This document shows, piece by piece, positions 1 to 4,529 of a stretch of 24,081 nucleotides of DNA. The translations under genes were made by a program, and so were the position numbers. The notes beneath the pieces were generated by a model. It made no database searches. It saw only the letters and a program-made list of their open reading frames with translations, and was not told the origin of the DNA. The first letter of the stretch is position 1. Every line of letters begins with the position of its first letter. The stretch is from a virus: positions 1-24,081 of the IMG/VR virus record IMGVR_UViG_3300037137_001296, one strand, 5' to 3'.

Positions 1-631
1 CACTACAGAAGTTGCACACCTTCAAGATATCATGGCGCCTGTTACATGGTGTGAAGTCTGGGTTCGCGTTCTGACACTCCTCACGTGTACAGCAACGCGC
101 ACACCGTCGAAAGCTCACGGGTGAGGATTGCTCAGGTGGGTGGTGTTGCAAGCAGCTATGCGTAGACGCCTCACTACAGTGTCCACACTTGAAGCGTACT
201 TGCCGACGCTCAACCGCAGTACGGTCAGCATTCGCCACAAAGCGTGAAATGTGAACGGGTGTGTTAGGCGTGTTGCGTATCTGCGCACGCCACACCACTT
301 GTTGCTCGCGTGTGCATGTGCAGTGATTCGCGCACAAGCTGTACTTACAGCCTGTGCCATGATGCTTGATGGCACGCAAAGCAGGAAGTACATCGCCTCG
401 CCAGCCCATACCAAGGGCCAGTAGCTCTACGTTTGAGAAGTGATCGGTCAACGTTGGCGTGTTGATCTTGTCGCGTGAACGTGCCGCGTAGCGATAGTGT
501 GCCATGTTACGTGCAAGCTGCAGTGGGTCAACGTACATGCGTTCATGGAGGAGTGCAAGGTTGTTCTGTTCGTTGACGAACTTACGTTGCTTACGATGTA
601 GCCAACGACATACTGTGCATGTCTCAGTCAT
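1..631 (-). CDS. Cys-rich putative zinc-binding protein, partial (runs off left edge)
   Basis: An open frame starts at the ATG at 631 and continues without a stop for 210 codons to the edge of the window, so its C-terminus is missing. The start is well supported: AAAGGAGG (636-643) sits 4 nt upstream of the ATG. The protein begins MTETCTVCRW and has several Cys pairs: CxxC at residues 5-8, a CKYSLCANHCTC cluster near residue 95-106, CGHC near residue 150, a CARCCTREC cluster near residue 180, and a last CxxC at the truncated end. These look like successive zinc-knuckle or zinc-ribbon modules; that is inference from Cys spacing, and no named family is recognised. The middle (about 55-90) is ordinary globular-looking sequence. 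It is the last visible gene of the leftward array and is separated from the preceding gene by a hairpin. Confidence 0.75.
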   Translation of the reverse strand, partial: MTETCTVCRWLHRKQRKFVNEQNNLALLHERMYVDPLQLARNMAHYRYAARSRDKINTPTLTDHFSNVELLALGMGWRGDVLPALRAIKHHGTGCKYSLCANHCTCTREQQVVWRAQIRNTPNTPVHISRFVANADRTAVERRQVRFKCGHCSEASTHSCLQHHPPEQSSPVSFRRCARCCTREECQNANPDFTPCNRRHDILKVCNFCS

Positions 632-670
632 AGTGCCTCCTTTCCATGTGAGTGGGAACGATCACATGCG

Positions 671-696
671 GTGCCACACTCAGGAGAGCGTGGCAC
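671..696 (-). terminator. Hairpin after the 78-residue gene, no U tract
   Basis: GTGCCAC and GTGGCAC form a 7-bp stem, followed by one mismatch, a 3-bp CTC/GAG stem and a 4-nt loop. It begins 9 nt after the stop codon of the leftward gene ending at 706 and lies 27 nt before the ribosome-binding site of the next gene. No T-run follows on either strand, so it is either an atypical terminator or an mRNA processing/stability element. Confidence 0.4.
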
Positions 697-705
697 AGTA
701 TACGA

Positions 706-942
706 TCATTGTCCTTGACAAATACGATGTCTTGCTGCGTATTTATCAGCATGACAGATACCACAGTGCTCACCATATTGCTTATCGACTCGCATGATAT
801 GCGTGCTAAGATTACGATGATACTGCGCCTGTGTGCTACGCTGTTTTTCGCGTGTTGTTAGCGCACGTTCGACTCGCTGCATATGCACACGAGGCCACTC
901 AATCTGTTTTTTGAGGTTATGCAATGTGCGCCACCTGGTCAT
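706..942 (-). CDS. Small Cys/His-containing hypothetical protein (about 78 aa)
   Basis: Unrecognised. The N-terminal half is a basic, probably helical segment (MTRWRTLHNLKKQIEW and onward). The C-terminus has a compact Cys/His cluster, EHCGICHADKYAARHRIC, which could bind one zinc ion. It overlaps the end of the gene upstream by 26 nt, as is usual in this array. The start is uncertain. A GTG at 969 would add nine residues, and a TTG at 924 has a plausible AGGTGG ribosome-binding site 6 nt upstream. The ATG at 942 is used because it is the only ATG near the junction. A DNA-binding or nuclease-associated role is possible but unsupported. Confidence 0.55.
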   Translation of the reverse strand: MTRWRTLHNLKKQIEWPRVHMQRVERALTTREKQRSTQAQYHRNLSTHIMRVDKQYGEHCGICHADKYAARHRICQGQ

Positions 943-1177
943 CCGTGAACGTGATCCAGTGTGGGGCACCCGTCACAAGGGTGGCCATCTCCTCATCGCC
1001 CGTCTCGTAGAACACCAAGGCGCACAGCTTGCGATAACCACGAGCCGCTGCGATGTGCCATTGCCGTTGACGTGGTGTGAGCGTGGCTGCCATGTGGTCG
1101 ATGATGAACACATGCTTCTTGTACTTGCGCACAAGCTCGCTCACGTCGATGTCTGCGATGTACTCAGCGTCGCTCAT
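917..1177 (-). CDS. Hypothetical protein, 86 aa
   Basis: No family recognised. The sequence is soluble-looking and mixed alpha/beta: an acidic start (MSDAEYIADIDVSELV), then a hydrophobic strand-like KHVFIIDHMAATL, a helical QRQWHIAAARGYRKLC, and an acidic C-terminus ending DDQVAHIA. The ATG at 1177 overlaps the stop of the 48-residue membrane peptide upstream by 4 nt (ATGA), which supports both frames and suggests translational coupling; the ribosome-binding site itself is weak. It lies in the middle of the leftward chain of small genes, probably an early or accessory phage region. Confidence 0.65.
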   Translation of the reverse strand: MSDAEYIADIDVSELVRKYKKHVFIIDHMAATLTPRQRQWHIAAARGYRKLCALVFYETGDEEMATLVTGAPHWITFTDDQVAHIA

Positions 1178-1320
1178 ACGTCACCACTACGCAGTACCGT
1201 CAGGATACCTGTGAGCAGTACGACAGCAAGCAACAACGCATTGCCGTCAATCTCAGGTGCTGCAAGGCCACGTACAGCGTGGTCATGACAGAACCAACCT
1301 AGTGTTTCACACCAACCCAT
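1174..1320 (-). CDS. Small single-pass membrane peptide, 48 aa
   Basis: A 48-codon frame not long enough for most gene callers. Its ATG shares the last base of the upstream stop codon (TAATG at 1320) and is preceded by a good GGGAGAAG ribosome-binding site; its stop overlaps the next ATG (ATGA). Residues 1-25 contain two Cys and two His (MGWCETLGWFCHDH). Residues about 27-43 are hydrophobic (ALLLAVVLLTGILTVL), long enough for one membrane helix, and are followed by a short RSGDV tail. Such peptides in phages can be holin-like, spanin-like or superinfection-related, but nothing here distinguishes these. The exact gene junctions make it very likely to be translated. Confidence 0.7.
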   Translation of the reverse strand: MGWCETLGWFCHDHAVRGLAAPEIDGNALLLAVVLLTGILTVLRSGDV

Positions 1321-1709
1321 TATGCTTCTCCCTTCATGTAACGTCGGAATGATCCATGTGGAATGACACGCCAGCCCTTACCAGCTTGTAAGGGTGCGTA
1401 TATCCACACGTTCTCGTACACTGTGCCATTGGTCATGGTCACAACGCATGTGAGTCGCTTGTACCATGTTGGGTCATCGGCGTACGCGCGTAGATTCTCC
1501 AAGTGATCGAATACTCTCAGTGTGGAGTCACCCATCTCATGTACTTCACCATGTACAAGAGACGTGCCACCCAAGAGCACACGCGGGAAGCCAGCATAGT
1601 ACATAGTGCCATGTACTGTGCCTGTACCGAGGATGGTCACACCATCGCTCGTACTGTACAACGGCATACCTTCCATGAGGTTGCCATATGCAAACACCTT
1701 ATGCCTCAC
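1320..1709 (-). CDS. Gamma-glutamylcyclotransferase-like (AIG2/GGCT fold) protein
   Basis: The 129-residue protein has the layout of the GGCT/AIG2-like family. Near the N-terminus (about residues 5-12) is the Tyr-Gly loop, FAYGNLMEG, that holds the gamma-glutamyl group. A central GxVHG/GEVHE strand region follows. Then comes FDHLEN with Glu71 in the place of the family's catalytic acid, followed by YKR and a VYENVWIY strand. Known members release 5-oxoproline from gamma-glutamyl amino acids or peptides; the substrate here is unknown. The ATG at 1739 is available, but the GTG at 1709 is preferred because GGAGG lies exactly 6 nt upstream and this places the Tyr-Gly motif at the usual distance from the N-terminus. 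It overlaps the upstream gene by 11 nt. Confidence 0.8.
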   Translation of the reverse strand: MRHKVFAYGNLMEGMPLYSTSDGVTILGTGTVHGTMYYAGFPRVLLGGTSLVHGEVHEMGDSTLRVFDHLENLRAYADDPTWYKRLTCVVTMTNGTVYENVWIYAPLQAGKGWRVIPHGSFRRYMKGEA

Positions 1710-1890
1710 CTGTGACCTCCGTATCGCAGAAGCAGTCAATGCCTTGGCACTTAGTGCATACTCTGTGCATCTCCATGATCTGTGCTATCCACGCACCTAT
1801 ACGTGCTGCTATACACACAGCGTCATGTTGTAGTATGCAGCGGTATGTGCCATGTTGGTTCGTGATGTCAAGGAAGCCGCATGATGTCAT
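1699..1890 (-). CDS. Small Cys-rich hypothetical protein, 63 aa
   Basis: Unrecognised. The start ATG (1890) overlaps the upstream stop by 4 nt (ATGA) and the end overlaps the GTG of the GGCT-like gene, so it sits precisely in the gene chain. The first 22 residues have two isolated Cys, the middle (CIAARIGAWIAQIMEM) is a hydrophobic helix, and the end has a tight cluster, CTKCQGIDCFCD, with a CxxC...CxC spacing typical of small metal-binding knuckles. Metal binding is inference. The cluster shares its Cys density with the partial protein at the left edge. Confidence 0.65.
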   Translation of the reverse strand: MTSCGFLDITNQHGTYRCILQHDAVCIAARIGAWIAQIMEMHRVCTKCQGIDCFCDTEVTGEA

Positions 1891-2216
1891 GGCAGTTTGG
1901 TCTTCTTTCCTAAGTTATAGAATGGCGTATCCTTATCGCATATGCTCCTAGGGTGCTTACTTACACGCTTCACGAAAGCCGAATTTATCACTATTGGGTG
2001 CTCGAATGCGTCACCGGAACGCGGCGCAAGCCGCGAAATCGCGCCAGCAAGCCGCGCCAGAATGCTCGCTGGGCGCGCCAGGTTCGATTCTGCCGCGTTC
2101 GCTGGCGCGGCTGGCGCCGAGGTGCCCGCGAGTGCCGCGCGTCGCGCTAATCGACTCCTGAGCGCATCCAAGCGCCTATTGCGTTTCGCTTGCTTGTTTG
2201 ATATGGCGGTTGTCAT
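1887..2216 (-). CDS. Basic, Ala/Arg-rich hypothetical protein, about 109 aa
   Basis: The N-terminal part (MTTAISNKQAKRNRRLDAL and on) is strongly basic and helical. It is followed by a low-complexity Ala/Pro/Arg segment and a more ordinary C-terminal stretch ending FYNLGKKTKLP. The stop overlaps the next ATG by 4 nt. The start is uncertain: ATGs lie at 2246 and 2216 and a TTG at 2258, none with a good ribosome-binding site; 2216 is chosen because the sequence looks protein-like from there. The Ala/Arg segment is encoded by GC-rich DNA with repeated GCGCC/GGCGC words, unlike the flanking genes. A nucleic-acid-binding role is plausible from charge alone. Confidence 0.55.
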   Translation of the reverse strand: MTTAISNKQAKRNRRLDALRSRLARRAALAGTSAPAAPANAAESNLARPASILARLAGAISRLAPRSGDAFEHPIVINSAFVKRVSKHPRSICDKDTPFYNLGKKTKLP

Positions 2217-2425
2217 GTTCGCGTACGAGCGCACACTGTAGTACATGCGATGTAGCAAGCAGTCTGTACGCTTGCACCGTCGGCTTGCCTACTATTGCAT
2301 GACATGCGGGTTGTGATGTTACAGCCTATAACCGCAGAGGCCACGCGCAAGGGTCGCGCTTGGAGCGTTGGCACATGCTACGTTACATCACACGCACTAC
2401 AGTGTGCGCTTCCAGAGCCTATGAC
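2217..2425. other. Non-coding gap in the leftward array
   Basis: No convincing ORF on either strand. It lies between the hairpin that follows the 49-residue gene and the first gene of the second leftward block, so it would be the natural place for a promoter serving the genes at 2216 to 1. No clear -35/-10 pair was found. Confidence 0.4.
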
Positions 2426-2452
2426 CTAGAGCATGCCACACGCATGCTCTAG
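2426..2452 (-). terminator. Perfect 11-bp hairpin after the 49-residue gene
   Basis: CTAGAGCATGC and GCATGCTCTAG form a perfect 11-bp inverted repeat with a 5-nt loop. It starts 12 nt after the stop codon of the leftward gene ending at 2465. There is no T-run on either side, so it is either a non-canonical terminator or an mRNA 3'-end stabiliser. Confidence 0.5.
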
Positions 2453-2464
2453 TGCTACGCTCTG

Positions 2465-2614
2465 CTACTTGCGCGCGGCTGCGCGTCTTGCGCGGTCATG
2501 TCGCATCTGAATCCGCTTACGCTCTGCCATGCTCATCGGCATAGGACGCCGTGAGCATGTTGCTGTATGCTGCGGGAAGTAGCGCGATGTGCGACCTGCG
2601 CATTCATCGCACAT
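2465..2614 (-). CDS. Basic mini-protein with Cys/His motif, 49 aa
   Basis: A 49-codon frame, MCDECAGRTS to ARRAAARK, starting 11 nt inside the end of the upstream 43-codon gene. The N-terminus has CxxC (residues 2-5), then His16 and Cys20, the spacing of a small C2HC-like zinc knuckle. The C-terminal half is a very basic amphipathic helix (ERKRIQMRHDRARR). Zinc and nucleic-acid binding are inferred from this composition. Its own ribosome-binding site is weak, which fits coupling to the gene upstream. A strong hairpin follows 12 nt after the stop. Confidence 0.65.
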   Translation of the reverse strand: MCDECAGRTSRYFPQHTATCSRRPMPMSMAERKRIQMRHDRARRAAARK

Positions 2615-2735
2615 AGTGGATCACATGCACGTTGTATTGCATTGTGCGGTAGCCTGTGACACCTAGCACATCAGCTACCACGTCAACGAGGTTCAGCGTG
2701 AGCATGAACATGTCGAACATCCAAGCGTTTGACAT
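2604..2735 (-). CDS. Hydrophobic mini-protein, 43 aa
   Basis: Forty-three codons from ATG at 2735, with a clear GGGAGAA ribosome-binding site 4 nt upstream. Residues 5-27 (WMFDMFMLTLNLVDVVADVL) are hydrophobic with three Asp on the same sequence, so it could be a peripheral or weak membrane segment or an amphipathic helix. The C-terminus (YRTMQYNVHVIHYVR) is strand-like. No family recognised. It lies 38 nt beyond a hairpin that ends the preceding gene. Confidence 0.55.
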   Translation of the reverse strand: MSNAWMFDMFMLTLNLVDVVADVLGVTGYRTMQYNVHVIHYVR

Positions 2736-2772
2736 ACGTTCTCCCATCCCGTGCTAGAGTACAGCGCACGTA

Positions 2773-2804
2773 GCATGCCCTACCTATGGGAGCGTAGGGC
2801 ATGC
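2773..2804 (-). terminator. Perfect 11-bp hairpin after the 66-residue gene
   Basis: GCATGCCCTAC and GTAGGGCATGC form a perfect 11-bp stem with a 10-nt loop, starting 11 nt after the stop codon of the leftward gene ending at 2816. No T-run follows. It shares the GCATGC core with the hairpin at 2426-2452. Confidence 0.5.
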
Positions 2805-2815
2805 GGCTTGCGTTG

Positions 2816-3016
2816 TTACTCTGCGGCGGTCGCGTCGTCGTCGTCGTGCGCAACCTGCAACGGCTTGCTGCCGATGCGCACGATGTTAAGCGAAACCTGG
2901 TAACGCGCGCCGTCAATCTCGATCTTGCCGAACGCGCCAAAGCCTGTACTCCCAGTCTTGAACGTCTTGCTATTCGCGCTGAGCGTAGGGCCATTCTGGC
3001 CAAAGGTAACGAGCAT
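2816..3016 (-). CDS. Small beta-rich hypothetical protein, 66 aa
   Basis: First gene of the leftward array. The ATG at 3016 has a GGGAGA ribosome-binding site 5 nt upstream; an in-frame ATG at 3028 contains that site and is therefore less likely. The protein starts MLVTFGQNGPTLSANSKTF, has a strand-like KIEIDGARYQVSLNIVRIG centre and ends with an acidic tail rich in Asp (HDDDDATAAE). The size and strand pattern recall small phage single-domain proteins such as modulators of host enzymes, but no family is recognised. Confidence 0.65.
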   Translation of the reverse strand: MLVTFGQNGPTLSANSKTFKTGSTGFGAFGKIEIDGARYQVSLNIVRIGSKPLQVAHDDDDATAAE

Positions 3017-3187
3017 GGTATCTCCCATGTTCCCGTTGCGCCCCGTGTACGGTGGCGGCTTATGCGGGGAGCGCCGTTCGATTCGCGCCGCTCGGCAGGA
3101 GGCTTTGCAGGGGCCGTGCCAGGAGCTAAGTCCGCGAAATCGTTGGGATGGCACTATCGCAGATCGGCACGAAAGCATCGCGCAGAC

Positions 3188-3303
3188 CGCATAGCATCGG
3201 GCCTAACACCGCGGAATCGCTCGGCTTTTCCGCCGTGGCACATTTGCGACATCGGGCATTTCTGCACGCTTCGTCCAATAGCAGCGCAAAGCGCATAGCA
3301 TCG
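3188..3303. repeat. Two direct copies of a 12-bp word
   Basis: CGCATAGCATCG occurs at 3188-3199 and again at 3292-3303, 104 nt apart, both in the non-coding control region. A shorter relative (GCATCGCGC) lies just before the first copy. They could be regulator-binding sites; only the repetition is observed. Confidence 0.5.
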
Positions 3304-3466
3304 CGGTGATGCGCTGCGCATTGTATGTAGTGCTCTATGCTGTATGCCAGTGACCCCCCTGGGTGGCGCCCCTGGCCCTATGATATCATAACAGCCGCAA
3401 ACAGAATGCCGTTTTTGGTTTCACGGCACCTGTGCGATTTTGCTGGGGAATTTTTTGGTTTCCTCC

Positions 3467-3492
3467 ACCGGTTGCCGATCACCGTTGCCGGT
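3467..3492. repeat. Paired ACCG(G)TTGCCG repeats
   Basis: ACCGGTTGCCG and ACCGTTGCCGG follow each other with ATC between them, and the unit begins and ends with CCGG. This makes both an imperfect direct repeat and a small dyad, the layout of a dimeric operator. Function is inferred only from position in the control region. Confidence 0.4.
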
Positions 3493-3703
3493 CTTTGGAC
3501 CTTACCGAACTTATGCGTGCGGAGGATAAGGTGGCTAATCTCCGCATAACTCTCGTGCACCGCTGCACGATTCGGGGCTCGCGCTGGGAAGCGCGCTCGC
3601 CCCTCCCGCACCCTCGATACTGTTCTATTCTGACAAACACTGTTCTTCCTCCTCCCTATAAAGATATGCTTTTGGAGGAAGGAAGCTGATCCCACCTACG
3701 GCT

Positions 3704-3719
3704 CGCGCCTGACGGCGCG
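3704..3719. other. GC-rich hairpin before the small terminase promoter
   Basis: CGCGCC and GGCGCG form a 6-bp stem around a TGAC loop, about 85 nt upstream of the TTGACA box. There is no T-run. It could insulate the rightward promoter from readthrough. Confidence 0.35.
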
Positions 3720-3802
3720 CGGGCCTGCCCGTCCAGCCATTGGTGGGAGATTCAGACTTCAGCGCCATGATTTGGAACGAGTGTCCTGGCGAGCGGAAAC
3801 GG

Positions 3803-3831
3803 TTGACAAGGCGAGCGGTGTTCTGTACTGT
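3803..3831 (+). promoter_or_regulatory. Promoter of the packaging operon, predicted leaderless
   Basis: A perfect TTGACA -35 box (3803-3808), a 17-nt spacer, and a TACTGT -10 box (3826-3831, fits TAnnnT). The expected transcription start is at about 3838, at or next to the ATG at 3839. The last 8 nt of the spacer plus the -10 region (GTGTTCTG, then TACTGTAGAAC) align without gaps to the promoter at 8837. This is the main argument that it is a real element rather than chance. Confidence 0.65.
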
Positions 3832-3838
3832 AGAACGA

Positions 3839-4411
3839 ATGGCGATGCAATCACGACTCAAGGCGATCCAGCGCCGCCTCATCAGCGGTCAGCTAGAGCC
3901 CGAGGACAAGGAGGCGATCACCACCGTACGGCAGATCATCGCCTGCAAGCGTGAGGGCGCGACCCTGGTCGAAGTCGCCCGTGAGACGGGGATGACGGAG
4001 CCCCAAGTTCGGCAGTACATCAAGCGCGGGGTCTATCGGCTGTACGCCGACTACCTCGCGCAGCTTGAACAGGGCGACGATGAGAAGCAGGTTGAGAAAC
4101 TCGTCAAGACTGCCAAGCAACGCTTTGCGTCATTCGCACCCGATGCGATAGACTACTATCAGGAGTGCTTCCAGCGAAATCCCATTGACCTCCAGACAAC
4201 GGATGGGATTTTCAAGGACAGCGCGCGAGCAATGTGGGCCACCGAGAAGGTGAGCAAAGGGCTGGGCTTCACCGAGCCTGAGCATGTCGCTCGCCCCGTG
4301 GTCCACATTGACTTGCGCCTGATTCATGCCGAGATGGCGATGGTAGCTACGGACGATGCGACAGCAGCCGAGGCGGCGAGGACCATAGATGTCACGCCCA
4401 CTCAAGCCTAA
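3839..4411 (+). CDS. terS: Terminase small subunit (putative)
   Basis: A 190-residue protein immediately upstream of the large terminase. Residues about 43-66 (LVEVARETGMTEPQVRQYIKRG) form a helix-turn-helix typical of small terminases, which bind the packaging site on concatemeric DNA and deliver it to the large subunit. Residues 75-150 are helical and probably form the oligomerisation domain. The frame is open upstream to a TTG at 3740, but that extension has no ribosome-binding site and contains the promoter, so the ATG at 3839 (or 3845) is chosen; it lies 7 nt after the -10 box, predicting leaderless translation. The C-terminal tail is Ala/Thr-rich. The assignment rests on position, size and HTH rather than on a specific signature. 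Confidence 0.75.
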   Translation: MAMQSRLKAIQRRLISGQLEPEDKEAITTVRQIIACKREGATLVEVARETGMTEPQVRQYIKRGVYRLYADYLAQLEQGDDEKQVEKLVKTAKQRFASFAPDAIDYYQECFQRNPIDLQTTDGIFKDSARAMWATEKVSKGLGFTEPEHVARPVVHIDLRLIHAEMAMVATDDATAAEAARTIDVTPTQA

Positions 4412-4529
4412 GCGTCCTCCTGAAATGCGACCCAGCACTCCTCTTACGAGGATGCGCGTGCGTCGCGCCCGCAGCAAAGCCAAGGTGAAAGCTGGCGCTG
4501 CGGGCACCGTTGTCGAAGTGGAGAGCTAA
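4389..4529 (+). CDS. Basic peptide between the terminase genes, 46 aa
   Basis: A short frame that starts 23 nt inside the end of the small terminase gene and ends in TAATG, sharing a base with the large terminase ATG. GAGGA lies 6 nt upstream of its ATG (4389). The product is rich in Arg, Lys and Pro (MSRPLKPKRPPEMRP, then RMRVRRARSKAKVK) and ends with a short acidic/hydrophobic stretch (TVVEVES). It is probably disordered and nucleic-acid-binding. Its placement between terS and terL suggests a packaging role or simply translational coupling; the family is unknown. Confidence 0.65.
   Translation: MSRPLKPKRPPEMRPSTPLTRMRVRRARSKAKVKAGAAGTVVEVES

Larger units (their letters stand above)
3017..3802. 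other. Intergenic control region between leftward and rightward genes
   Basis: About 790 bases without a convincing gene on either strand. Open frames here lack ribosome-binding sites and have random-looking composition. It separates the leftward small genes from the rightward packaging/virion genes, so promoters or operators for both directions are expected. Visible structure: two copies of CGCATAGCATCG, an ACCG(G)TTGCCG repeat pair, an A/T-rich tract around 3446-3460, a CTTCCTCC/GGAGGAAG inverted repeat (3645-3652 and 3674-3681) flanking TATAAAGATAT, and a GC-rich hairpin at 3704-3719. No tRNA gene could be folded. Confidence 0.6.

Noticed and set aside
715-745. TTGACA on the plus strand followed by TATTTA
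   Set aside because: It lies inside a leftward gene, the spacing is wrong, and there is no rightward gene behind it.
3076-3100. T-loop-like word GTTCGATTC suggesting a tRNA gene
   Set aside because: The flanking bases do not form a 5-bp T stem and no matching acceptor or anticodon arm could be found; the same word at about 2090 fails too.
2801-3298. A 165-codon plus-strand frame
   Set aside because: Overlaps the better supported leftward gene at 2816-3016 and its hairpin, and lacks a ribosome-binding site.
3530-3615. Possible tRNA-like fold with GC-rich arms
   Set aside because: The anticodon-like stem leaves a 6-nt loop and the acceptor ends do not pair.
3378-3695. A 105-codon minus-strand frame in the control region
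   Set aside because: No ribosome-binding site and a composition rich in Arg, Ser and Pro with no folded pattern.
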